NCBI GenBank assembly: GCA_963753165.1
Contig: CAVWBP010000027.1
Location: 1 to 26,896, forward strand
Length of the DNA stretch: 26,896 bases
Direction: 5' to 3'
Source: JAKLQR01 sp963753165
GTDB taxonomy: Bacteria; Nitrospirota; Thermodesulfovibrionia; Thermodesulfovibrionales; SM23-35
Of the stretch, positions 15,661 to 23,692 are shown one piece after another. The notes under the pieces are model-generated. The model saw only the letters and a list, made by a program, of their open reading frames with translations, was not told where the DNA came from and searched no databases. The first letter of the stretch is position 1. Each line of letters begins with the position of its first letter. The translations under genes and the position numbers were made by a program.

Positions 15661-17223
15661 ATGAAAAATTCAGTTCATTGGCTGTGTGCCGTTCTGTGTG
15701 TCCTTGTCCTTTTCACCGCCTGCTCTCCACAAAACCGGATCGAAGGATATGTGTATTACAGGCTGAACACAAATCCGACGACCCTCGATCCTGCCTTTAT
15801 TGTCGATGTAACCGGCGGGTCGATTGCCGCAAAGCTGTTTAACGGGCTGGTGAAAATAGGGAAAGACCTCACGATAGAGCCAGACATCGCAGAGAATTGG
15901 ACACTCTCTGCTGACGGTCTGCTCTATACGTTTCAATTGAAAGAAGGGGTAAAGTTTTCGAGCGGACGAACAGTAACGGCCCGCGATTTCAAATATTCCT
16001 TCGAAAGGATACTAAATCCGGAGAACCGGTCCCCCGCCACCTGGGTATTCGAAAAGATACTCGGTGCTGAAGAATTTATGCAGGGCAGAGCGGTTGAGGT
16101 CAGAGGAATACAGGTGGTTGACGACCATACCCTGGAGATTCGACTGAAGAGACCGTTCTCGCCGTTTCTGAACCTTATGGCTATGACCTCTGCATATGTG
16201 GTGCCCCGTGAAGAAGTAGAGAGATGGGGGCCTGACTTTTCGAGCCATCCGGTCGGAACAGGACCGTTTCTCCTGAAAGAATGGCAGCCGAACAGGGAGA
16301 TACGCCTCGACAGAAGAACGGATTACTTCGACAGGCCGGCAAAGATGCACGGTATTGTGTACCGGATTATCCCTGAAGACCTTACCGCAGTGAGTGAATT
16401 TGAGCTCGGGAACCTTGACCTCCTGACCATACCGGCAGCGGAATATGCACGATACAGACGTGATCCGTCGAAACGGCAGTTTATTGCGTCCATCGAGGGA
16501 CTGAATACCTATTACCTTGGGTTCAATTGTTCACGGCCTCCTTTTGATAATCCGCGTTTAAGAAAAGCCGTTGCCTCTGCAATCGACAGGGAGAAGATTC
16601 TCAATACCATTTATGAGAAACGCGGAAGGCTTGCGGACGGACCGGTGCCGGATATCATGCGCAAATGGGCTCTCCGGTCGCTATACCGGTATGATCCGCA
16701 AAAAGCCAAAGAGATTATCGCCGGAGAGGGGTTTCAGAACAGTACGGTGCATTTTTATATAACGGCGGACCAGGAGATTGTGGATATAGCCGAAGTAATC
16801 CAGTCTTATCTTGCGGCTGCCGGAATGAACGTGCAGATAAAACAGCTTGAATGGAGCGCATATAAGGAAGCGTTGAGCAGAGGTGAAGCAGATATGTTCT
16901 ACCTCAGCTGGTGGGCGGATTATCCCGACCCCGAGAATTTCCTGTTCCCGCTCTTTCATTCCGCCAACCACGGCCCGGCAGGAAACAGAACGAGATATAC
17001 GAATACCGCTGTCGATGCGTTGATAGAACAAGGCCGTCTGACAATGGATGAACAAAAGAGGAATGCGTTCTATCAAAAAGCGGAGGAGTTAATCGTCGCC
17101 GATTCGCCATGGGTTTTCCTCTGGCACAGAACGGACTTTATCATACGGCAGCCCCGGATAAAGAACTATACCATACAGCCCATTTACAGTATGGATAAGG
17201 GGACAGATATAGAAATCAAGTAA
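15661..17223 (+). CDS. Oligopeptide/dipeptide-binding lipoprotein of an ABC importer (SBP family 5)
   Basis: A 520-residue solute-binding protein of the OppA/DppA/MppA family. The ATG at 15661 gives a lipoprotein signal sequence (hydrophobic core then LFTAC, lipid cysteine near residue 21). A TTG at 15643 would add six residues. Family features include YRLNTNPTTLDPAF at the start of the mature protein, VTARDFKYSFERILNPE near 110, RPFSPFL near 170 and DMFYLSWWADYPDPENFL in the C-terminal lobe. No permease or ATPase genes lie next to it, so it must use a system encoded elsewhere. Its position 1.5 kb after an amidase, D-aminoacylase and gamma-glutamyl hydrolase set fits uptake of peptides, perhaps murein peptides, but the ligand cannot be read from the sequence. 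Confidence 0.93.
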   Translation: MKNSVHWLCAVLCVLVLFTACSPQNRIEGYVYYRLNTNPTTLDPAFIVDVTGGSIAAKLFNGLVKIGKDLTIEPDIAENWTLSADGLLYTFQLKEGVKFSSGRTVTARDFKYSFERILNPENRSPATWVFEKILGAEEFMQGRAVEVRGIQVVDDHTLEIRLKRPFSPFLNLMAMTSAYVVPREEVERWGPDFSSHPVGTGPFLLKEWQPNREIRLDRRTDYFDRPAKMHGIVYRIIPEDLTAVSEFELGNLDLLTIPAAEYARYRRDPSKRQFIASIEGLNTYYLGFNCSRPPFDNPRLRKAVASAIDREKILNTIYEKRGRLADGPVPDIMRKWALRSLYRYDPQKAKEIIAGEGFQNSTVHFYITADQEIVDIAEVIQSYLAAAGMNVQIKQLEWSAYKEALSRGEADMFYLSWWADYPDPENFLFPLFHSANHGPAGNRTRYTNTAVDALIEQGRLTMDEQKRNAFYQKAEELIVADSPWVFLWHRTDFIIRQPRIKNYTIQPIYSMDKGTDIEIK

Positions 17224-17241
17224 TCAGGTGTTCATATACTA

Positions 17242-17703
17242 TTAGTTTTTGGGAAGATGATCAAAAACACTTGGATTAATAATGCTGTTGTCCCAATCTA
17301 ACCAGACATTTGGATCTTTTCTACAGTCATATTTACGCCCTCTCTGGGCCCGCTCATCCCATATGCCGCAGATATACATCTCTCTGTTCAGATGGGGACA
17401 ATATCCATCTTCCTCTCTTTTAATAAAATAAGGTTGTTGCGAATTCCATTGTATATGACCTTTTTGCACTTCTTCTTTTGTAATAGCAAAAATGAAACTA
17501 CAACAAACAGCTTTGCAGATTGGGAGTCTTTCTTTACAGTCGAATACCACTTCATTCTCACCGTTATCTTCATCACCATAGACTGCTCCGATGCCAAGCT
17601 CCATAAGTCTTTTGAGCATTTTTTTTATATAAGCTCTTTGTTCTTCGGATATTTCTTCATCATTATCGGTTGTTAGATCCACAGGGTTTTCATCTTTTTT
17701 CAT
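17242..17703 (-). CDS. YkgJ-like cysteine-cluster protein (putative zinc/iron-binding)
   Basis: A 153-residue soluble protein. The start at 17703 is set by a GGAGG ribosome site five bases upstream. An upstream TTG (17715) would lie inside that site. Seven cysteines are arranged as C56, C63, C67, C68, then C102 in YCPHL, C112 in YICGIW and C127 in YDCRKD, the pattern of the UPF0153/YkgJ cysteine-cluster family, which is thought to bind Zn or Fe. The function is unknown. The N-terminus is acidic and charged. Its codons are richer in A and T than those of neighbouring genes, and it sits beside an 800-base gene-free tract with repeat structures, so recent acquisition is possible. It converges on the oligopeptide-binding gene with an 18-base gap. 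Confidence 0.75.
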   Translation of the reverse strand: MKKDENPVDLTTDNDEEISEEQRAYIKKMLKRLMELGIGAVYGDEDNGENEVVFDCKERLPICKAVCCSFIFAITKEEVQKGHIQWNSQQPYFIKREEDGYCPHLNREMYICGIWDERAQRGRKYDCRKDPNVWLDWDNSIINPSVFDHLPKN

Positions 17704-17827
17704 TTGCTCCTCCAAATTCTTAATTTATCCTTTTTACAACAAGCAATGACTCTCACACAAATACAAACATAAGGGCACATCATTTCTAATACTATTTTTT
17801 CATTTCCTAATTTAATTAAGTAGCTAA

Positions 17828-17848
17828 ACCACTGACAATGTCAGTGGT
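17828..17848 (-). repeat. Perfect 10-bp hairpin (copy A) with single-base centre
   Basis: A 21-base palindrome, ACCACTGACA and its reverse complement around one A. As RNA it would fold with a three-base loop. It is nearly the same as the hairpin at 17930-17948. It is followed on the plus strand by a very G-rich tract (17849-17870) that can form its own stem (GTGGGG with CCCCAC). Confidence 0.6.
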
Positions 17849-17929
17849 GGGGTGTGGGGGCGGAGGCCCCACTCCTTATATGCTCATCAACATTGTTGGT
17901 GGTTATCAAATAATCCCTCCGTTTCAAAG

Positions 17930-17948
17930 CCACCGACAAGGTCAGTGG
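17930..17948 (-). repeat. Hairpin copy B, 8 bp with one wobble on the minus strand
   Basis: CCACCGAC, AAG, GTCAGTGG on the plus strand. On the minus strand it reads CCACTGAC, CTT, GTCGGTGG, in which the single mismatch becomes a U-G wobble, so a minus-strand transcript would fold fully. It differs from copy A only in the loop and one stem base. The two are about 80 bases apart. Confidence 0.55.
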
Positions 17949-18368
17949 TAGTTTACTATACCTGCAAGGCTCGCTAGGGGAAATCTCTATACAGGAAGGA
18001 TCGTTTGTCGCCGTTCTATCAATGCGGTACGGTACATATTTCGCCTGAGGTGAGGAATCCACTCCCATAAGCGTTCTGGACTAATAGCGTCTAGATTCTC
18101 ACTCAAGCCGGACTATAACAAAACAGGACTTTAGACTCTATAATATCTGAGTTTCTTTGCCCTTCCAATTTGCTATTATAAGCATATGCCCATAACCATT
18201 ACAAGGGGAATCTTCTATGGCGAATTGATCGGTATGTATGTTTTTGTACGAATGGGGTCATCCCTTGATTCGTGATGGATTCAAATAAATTTGGAAACTG
18301 CCGCATTATCAATTTCTGTTTGTACCCAATAAACACACCTTGATACGCGTTTTTAACTGTGAGAAGGT

Positions 18369-18405
18369 GAGATTTTGTTAGAACGACTCAAAATCTCTCT
18401 TTCAG
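18369..18405 (+). repeat. Dispersed 24-base repeat, copy 2, inside a 9-bp hairpin
   Basis: Positions 18382-18405 match the minus strand of 7478-7501 at 22 of 24 bases. This copy also contributes to a perfect 9-bp stem: GAGATTTTG (18369-18377) and CAAAATCTC (18389-18397), loop 11 bases. No coding frame covers it. Confidence 0.45.
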
Positions 18406-18506
18406 TGTCAGCTACAATTCAACCCTTGCAAGGCAGTTATACGTCTTTAATCATTTATAAATACTTGCACCGCAGCGCATTCATCCCTGATGGAATAATT
18501 GGAAGT

Positions 18507-19049
18507 TTAAAATCCTGACACACCCCCGGATACGATGAAGGTCATAACCTTGCCGCTTTCGAGTTCCAGCGGGGTAACCTGTGCTTTGGGTACCACTATC
18601 ACATTGCCTGCAAAGTTGTAGGATTGAGGCAGATATACCGCCATCTTATCCGCCATGCCGATAGTCTCCAGGCTTTCCCGCGTCACAAAGCCGAACGTCT
18701 GCACGGTTTTGTCAGGCGAGAGGTTTACCAATACCGGTTTGTCGAACCGCTTTTTTTCCCCTACGAAGGCGCTCACGAGGTCTTTGATGGCGGAATAGAT
18801 CATCTTTACGAACGGCATGCGGCTGAAGAGTTTGTCGATGAGCTTTGCAGCGCCTCTTGCAAGGAACGTGGAGACAAAGAACCCTATAATAGTCACGAGC
18901 GGGATAGTAATCAGGATGCCGAGACCCGGGAACTCGACCCTGAAAATCCGGTCTATCGCCGAGACGATGAAGTACAGGATATAAAGGGTCATAACAATAG
19001 GGGCGAGAAACAAAAGACCGTTAAAAAAGTATTTGGAAAGTCTGTTCAT
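18507..19049 (-). CDS. DUF502 family inner-membrane protein
   Basis: A 180-residue protein with two N-terminal hydrophobic helices (about 7-32 and 44-64), a short basic link, then a soluble domain ending GKVMTFIVSGGVSGF. The opening MNRLSKYFFNGLLFLAPIVM, the PFVKMIYSAIKDLVSAF segment (about 79-95) and the closing SGG are typical of DUF502. These proteins have no assigned biochemical function and occur in many Gram-negative bacteria and plants. AAGGAGG stands before the ATG. It is the last gene of the minus-strand run that starts at surE, separated from the FN3 lipoprotein by 144 bases that contain a short direct repeat (ATGCAGCTTTC twice) and nothing else recognised. Confidence 0.88.
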   Translation of the reverse strand: MNRLSKYFFNGLLFLAPIVMTLYILYFIVSAIDRIFRVEFPGLGILITIPLVTIIGFFVSTFLARGAAKLIDKLFSRMPFVKMIYSAIKDLVSAFVGEKKRFDKPVLVNLSPDKTVQTFGFVTRESLETIGMADKMAVYLPQSYNFAGNVIVVPKAQVTPLELESGKVMTFIVSGGVSGF

Positions 19050-19193
19050 AAAACCTCCTTATTCATTCAATTACGATGCAGACATATATGCAGCTTTCTA
19101 TCACAACAGATGTTCAAAAACATGCAGCTTTCGGGGAACAGGGGGAAGTACCGGACACGTGCGGAATATTCATTCCCCTGCGCCGCCTGAGAA

Positions 19194-20153
19194 TTATTTG
19201 GAAGAAACGATGTCTCTCACCTCCGCCGGAGCGCTTTCCTGAACAGGCCCGATGGCGGTCACGCGGTAATGTCTTTTCTTTGAGGGCTTTTCCTTATCGA
19301 TGAACGAAGGGATTTGCGTCTCGCCGATCAGTACGAACCCTTTTTTCCTGTCTGTTTCCCTGTAGATTTTGTAGCCTTTTATCCAGGTATCGGGAGACTC
19401 TTTCCATATGAGATACACATTTTCTGCGGACGGAACGGCCTGCAGGTTTGAGGGCGGAGACGGAACAAGCCTGGCCGGATCTATCCTGATTTCCCGCGAC
19501 GCGGGCCCCTCATAAACGATCCCATTCTCTCTCAGGCTCTTTACGGTGTACAGAACTGCCTTCTTCGCGTCAAATACATCTCTGAATGAAGTCTCTTTCA
19601 GCGATTCAGGATTAACCGGATTTTGGGACTGTGTTTCAGAACTATGCTTGAAGATATTGTAGGTTATCCCCTCTCCTGCGCTCTTCCATGAAAGCACAAG
19701 AACGTCATACTCAATAGTAAAAGATATATCCGCCGGTGGGGCAGGGAGGGTTGCAACGGGTATCGCAAGGGTGACCGAATCTTTGCTCATTATGCCCCGC
19801 AGGTTTTCTGCAATGATCTTGTATGTACGCGATGATACCCCCTTAATGTCGGTATCAATAAAAGAGCGTTTTTTATTTTCGAGCACTGCAATCTCTGTAA
19901 AATCCCCGCCTGTTGACCTGAGCACATGAAATCCCTTAATTGAAGCATTATTTTTATCCGGAAATTCCCACGACAGCGTGCTGCCTGATTCTCTCTGCAC
20001 TGCGTGGAGATTGGAAGGAGCTTCGGGTTTTTCATACGATTTCAGGGTCGGATCGCCCTTTCTCCCGCACGCGATCAGCAGAAGACAGAGCGCAAAAATC
20101 AGAGGGAATACGGCGAGAGCTACGAAAAGTCTCCTGTCTCCGCAGCGGGTCAT
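19194..20153 (-). CDS. Lipoprotein with fibronectin type III repeats and an LptM-like N-terminus
   Basis: A 319-residue predicted lipoprotein. A long hydrophobic signal leads to LLIAC with the lipid cysteine at residue 29, followed directly by GRKGDPTL. That CG-x-KGDP start is the mark of the short LptM (YifL) lipoproteins, which assist LptD maturation in enterobacteria. Here it is joined to about three FN3-like domains (about 43-128, 131-228, 232-315), each with an STLSWEF- or YLIWKES-type strand and a KGFHVLR/KGYKIYR strand. The ATG overlaps the argH stop (ATGA), so translation is coupled. A small LptM-like lipoprotein near argH/lysA is common in proteobacteria, as I recall it, so the position supports the link. 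A role in outer-membrane assembly or sugar binding is inference. Confidence 0.8.
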   Translation of the reverse strand: MTRCGDRRLFVALAVFPLIFALCLLLIACGRKGDPTLKSYEKPEAPSNLHAVQRESGSTLSWEFPDKNNASIKGFHVLRSTGGDFTEIAVLENKKRSFIDTDIKGVSSRTYKIIAENLRGIMSKDSVTLAIPVATLPAPPADISFTIEYDVLVLSWKSAGEGITYNIFKHSSETQSQNPVNPESLKETSFRDVFDAKKAVLYTVKSLRENGIVYEGPASREIRIDPARLVPSPPSNLQAVPSAENVYLIWKESPDTWIKGYKIYRETDRKKGFVLIGETQIPSFIDKEKPSKKRHYRVTAIGPVQESAPAEVRDIVSSK

Positions 20154-21521
20154 TGGATGAGCTTTTTCAGTCTCTTTATCTGTTTCTTCACTTCTGAAGG
20201 AGAGGTGCCGCCGAGCGATTTCTTGTTGCCGACGGAATCCGCCACAGAGAGACGGCGGTAGATATCGTCCTGAATAACCGGGGAATATTTCCGGAATTCT
20301 TCGAGAGAGATCTCTTCGAGTCTTTTATGCTGTCTGATTGCAGAGAGAACGATCCTCCCGGTAAGTTCATGGGCCTGACGGAAGGGGACGCCTTTTTTCA
20401 CGAGGTATTCTGCAAGGTCGGTTGCGGTAGAATACGCTGCGCCAGCGGTCTCCTGCATCCTCTCTGTCTGAAATTTAATCCCGGGAAGCATTGCGACAAG
20501 AACTGAGAGGCATGATTTGATGGTATCGGCCGTATCAAAGACCGGGAGCTTGTCTTCCTGCATGTCCCTGTTATAGGCAAGCGGAAGCCCCTTCATCATG
20601 GTAAGGAGATTGAGCAGATTTCCGTAGATCCTTCCGGTTTTTCCCCTGATGAGCTCAGCTGCATCAGGATTCTTTTTCTGTGGCATGATGCTCGACCCTG
20701 TGGTGAATGCATCAGGCAGTACGATGAATTTGAACTCCTCCGTAGACCACAGAACCAGTTCTTCCGCAAATCGGGAGAGATGCATCATGAGAAGCGAGCA
20801 ATTCGACAAAAACTCTATTGCGAAGTCTTGTCGTGACTGCATCGATGCTGTTCTGCGCCGTCTCCCCGAAGCCAAGCAGTTGCGCGACATAGGTTCTGTC
20901 AATAGGGGACGTTGTTCCTGCCAGCGCGCAGGACCCGAGGGGGAGACGGTTTATTCTCTTCAGGGAATCGCTGAATCTTTCCCTGTCTCTCTGGAGCATT
21001 TCAACATATGCAAGAAGATGGTGGGAGAGGAGGACCGGCTGCGCCCTCTGGAGGTGAGTATATCCCGGCATATGTAGACCGAAATACTGTCCGGCGAGGT
21101 CGAGGAATATTCCCTGGAGTTTTTGAATCAGTGCGGTGATTTGTCCTGATTCTGCCCTGAGATATAACCTGAGGTCGAGCGCCACCTGGTCGTTCCTTGA
21201 GCGTGCCGTATGGAGTTTCCTGCCTACGTCGCCTATTTTCTGGATCAAGGCCGCCTCGATATTCATATGGATGTCTTCGAGGTCTTCCCGGAAGGAAAAT
21301 TTCCCCGATTCTATCTCCCGCGCGATCTGCCGGAGACTGATGGTTATTTTCTTTGCTTCATTGTGCGTTATGATACCCTGGCGCGCGAGCGTCTGCGCAT
21401 GCGCAATACTTCCTTCGATATCGTACTTCCAGAGGCGGCGGTCGAACGATATGGACTCTGTGAACGATTCAACGATTCCCGACGTTTTTTCCGTGAATCT
21501 TCCCTGCCAGGCTTTTTTCAT
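20150..21521 (-). pseudogene. argH: Argininosuccinate lyase, interrupted by a frameshift
   Basis: Last step of arginine synthesis: argininosuccinate to arginine plus fumarate. The N-terminal frame (KKAWQGRF, HTARSRNDQVALDLRLYL, GYTHLQRAQP) runs to AQNSIDAV. The rest (DFAIEFLSNCSLLMMHLSR, then signature GSSIMPQKKNPDAAE and the C-terminal domain) lies in the next frame. The break is at about 20823-20838: between the valine and aspartate codons there are seven bases where nine (Ser-Asp-Arg/Lys) are expected, so two bases look lost. Joined length is about 456 residues, normal for the family. The start at 21521 (GAGGGAC before ATG) is preferred to the upstream ATG at 21587. It lies 116 bases after pcm and overlaps the FN3 lipoprotein by four. 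Confidence 0.9.
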
Positions 21522-21637
21522 GTCCCTCTTTCCTGAAGATTTATTGAACGTATCAATAATAATAAAGGTCATAGGGAATAGTGTCAAGGCAAGGCTGAAG
21601 ATGACTGCATCGTGCTTGAGATAACCTTTCAGAGAGA

Positions 21638-22309
21638 TTAAGAAGTAACCTGCGGATTGTTGCGGTCGTCGCTCCCCCAGCCGTGCCTGCCGATGAGCGG
21701 CACGAATACACAGGGGGTATGATATTCCTCTGAAAATAGGCCCTTTGATTTTTTCAACCGCAACAGTTGCTGAGAAAAACGGTCCCCGACCGGTGCGATA
21801 AGAATTCCTTCGTCGGCGAGTTGTTCCCGCAGCGGTTCGGGAATTCCCGGAGTGCCGGCAGTGATGAGGATTCTGTCAAAAGGAGCCTGCTCCGGCCATC
21901 CCAACGTGCCGTCACCTTTTTTGACATGAAGATGCGCATATCCAAGCGACTGAAATTGTTCTTCTACACGTTGTGCAAGGAGTTCAATCCTTTCAATGGT
22001 GTAGACTTCCTTGACAAGTTCGGCAAGCACCGCTGCCTGATATCCTGAGCCTGTTCCGACTTCCAGAACCTTCTCGCCACCCTGGAGTTCGAGCAGTTCC
22101 GTCATGACTGCCACCATATACGGCTGAGAAATAGTCTGTCCCTCGCCGATCGAAAGTGCGGAATCATCATATGCCTGGTACCGGACAGGTTCCGGGACGA
22201 AGAGATGCCGCGGGACTTTCTTCATGGCCTGTAGGACGCGCTCGTCCCTTATCCCTCTCGGGATGAGCTGGTTTCTTACCATGAATTCCCTTAAGGCATC
22301 GAAATTCAT
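21638..22309 (-). CDS. pcm: Protein-L-isoaspartate O-methyltransferase
   Basis: A 223-residue cytosolic repair enzyme that methylates L-isoaspartyl residues formed by protein ageing. Recognised by VPRHLFVPE (32-40), the substrate segment GEGQTISQPYMVA (55-67), the S-adenosylmethionine motif VLEVGTGSGYQAAVLAELV (81-99), and the ending with QQLLRLKK and TPCVFVPLIG. Length is normal. The ATG overlaps the stop of the FAD-dependent gene by four bases (ATGA). It belongs to the surE-FAD-pcm run. pcm and surE are neighbours in many bacteria, where both serve stationary-phase survival, which supports the assignment. Confidence 0.95.
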   Translation of the reverse strand: MNFDALREFMVRNQLIPRGIRDERVLQAMKKVPRHLFVPEPVRYQAYDDSALSIGEGQTISQPYMVAVMTELLELQGGEKVLEVGTGSGYQAAVLAELVKEVYTIERIELLAQRVEEQFQSLGYAHLHVKKGDGTLGWPEQAPFDRILITAGTPGIPEPLREQLADEGILIAPVGDRFSQQLLRLKKSKGLFSEEYHTPCVFVPLIGRHGWGSDDRNNPQVTS

Positions 22310-23691
22310 GCGCGCATCCTTCTTGCAATTTCCCGCGCAGCGACAACACCTGAGGCGGAAGCCTGGATTAGTCCCCTGCTCACTCCCGCCCCGTCACCGA
22401 TCGCAAAGAGGTTCCGGATATCCGTTTCGAGAGATTCGGAAAGTTTCGGAAGAATCGAATAGAATTTGACCTCGGCGCCGTAGAGAAGGGTGTCGGCGGA
22501 ATTTACGCCCGGAGCGATCCCATCGAGCGCTTCGAGCATTTCGAGAATATCTGTGAGATGCCGGTAAGGCATGACAAAACTCAGATCACCCGGTGTAGAA
22601 TCCTTTAATGTGGGGACTACGCTTCCCTGCGCAATCCTGTGGCGGGTAGAGCGCCTCCCCATGCGAAGGTCGCCGAGACGCTGGAGGATCACCCCTTTGC
22701 CGAGGAGATTCGCAAGCCCTGCAATATAACTTCCGTACAAAATCGGATCGTCAAAAGGCTCCGTAAAAAAGGTGCTTACCAGGAGAGCAAAGTTCGTATT
22801 CCGGGAACTCCCGTTTGCATAGCTGTGGCCGTTTACTGTCCATATCCCTTTCAGGTACTCTTTTACCACTTCACCGTTCGGGTTTACACAGAAAGTCCGC
22901 ACTTTGTCCTGGAATGTTTTTGAATAATAAATAAGTTTTGGTTCGTAGGTGATACGGGAAAGATGCGCGAAAACTGAAGCAGAAACTTCCACTCTCACGC
23001 CGATGTCTACCGGGTTTTTCAGGAGTTGAAGCCGCAGCCGTTTCATTTCTGATTCGAGCCATCTCGAACCTTCACGTCCGGGCGCAAGCACTACAAAATC
23101 AGAATAATATTTTGTCCCGTCTTTCAAGGTTATGCCGGTAACTTTTCCCCTCCGGGTTATTACCTTCCCTGCTTCTGACCCGAACCGGACATCGGTTTTC
23201 CCTGAGAGGGCGTCCTTCATGTTTTTTAATACCGTTACGCAGCGGTCGGTTCCGATATGGCGTATCCTGGAGGGTATCAGTGTAAGGTTCTGCTCCGCGG
23301 CACGCGCTGCCAGGCGCTCTATCTCTGCTGCATTTCCGCCGTAAAGTTTGCCGGGCGCACCGTGCCGCACATAGAGTGCATCGACATAAGAAAGGAGAGA
23401 GACGAGGGTATCGTTCGTCACATAACGGGAAAGGAACCCTCCGATTTCGGGTGAGAGCGTGAGTTTCCCGTCGCTGTATGCTCCGGCTCCGCCCCATCCG
23501 CTCAGGAGCGCGCATTCTCTGCATGCCTTGCAGGAGACGTCCCTTGTCTTCATGGGACATACCCTGTGTTCTATGTCCCTGCCTTTCTCCACGATGAGAA
23601 TTTTCGGTTTCCCGATTTCTTTCAGCAGTTCAAAGGCTGAAAAGATTCCCGCCGGACCGGAGCCTACTATTATGACATCGTATTTTTCCAT
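22306..23691 (-). CDS. FAD-dependent dehydrogenase (COG2509-like NAD(P)/FAD oxidoreductase)
   Basis: A 461-residue soluble flavoprotein. Dinucleotide-binding motif IIVGSGPAGIFSAFELL lies at 7-23, followed by VEKGRDIEHRVCPMK. A cysteine-rich segment (DVSCKACRECALLSGWGG, about 51-68), a second nucleotide segment (VVLAPGREGSRWLESEM) and a C-terminal NLFAIGDGAGVSRGL FAD-closing motif are seen. This combination is typical of the uncharacterised FAD-dependent dehydrogenases of COG2509. The CxxCxxC stretch may be redox or Fe-S active, but no substrate is known. It starts one base after the surE stop and overlaps pcm by four bases, so surE, this gene and pcm form one translationally coupled unit. Confidence 0.85.
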   Translation of the reverse strand: MEKYDVIIVGSGPAGIFSAFELLKEIGKPKILIVEKGRDIEHRVCPMKTRDVSCKACRECALLSGWGGAGAYSDGKLTLSPEIGGFLSRYVTNDTLVSLLSYVDALYVRHGAPGKLYGGNAAEIERLAARAAEQNLTLIPSRIRHIGTDRCVTVLKNMKDALSGKTDVRFGSEAGKVITRRGKVTGITLKDGTKYYSDFVVLAPGREGSRWLESEMKRLRLQLLKNPVDIGVRVEVSASVFAHLSRITYEPKLIYYSKTFQDKVRTFCVNPNGEVVKEYLKGIWTVNGHSYANGSSRNTNFALLVSTFFTEPFDDPILYGSYIAGLANLLGKGVILQRLGDLRMGRRSTRHRIAQGSVVPTLKDSTPGDLSFVMPYRHLTDILEMLEALDGIAPGVNSADTLLYGAEVKFYSILPKLSESLETDIRNLFAIGDGAGVSRGLIQASASGVVAAREIARRMRA

Positions 23692-23692
23692 G

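Larger units (their letters stand above)
17828..18068 (-). mobile_element. Possible remnant of an IS200/IS605-type (TnpB) element end
   Basis: Two near-identical hairpins of about 20 bases, a G/C-rich stem and no terminal inverted repeats are what the 3' end of IS200/IS605 elements and the RNA made from it look like. The minus-strand frame over 17841-18068 is open for 75 codons with a tail (VPYRIDRTATNDPSC) that reminds me of the poorly conserved end of TnpB, but there is no zinc-finger or RuvC motif, so no transposase is present. This assignment rests on structure and memory only. The rest of the 800-base gap (17704-18506) has a dispersed repeat copy at 18382-18405 and no gene I can recognise. 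Confidence 0.3.

Noticed and set aside
17828..17948. Possible CRISPR repeats (two similar palindromic units)
   Set aside because: There are only two units, the distance between them is too long for a spacer, and there are no cas genes. An insertion-element or structured RNA origin fits better.
20649..21077. Plus-strand frames crossing argH, considered as a real overlapping gene explaining the argH break
   Set aside because: The minus strand carries argH signatures on both sides of the break, and the plus-strand translations show no motif.
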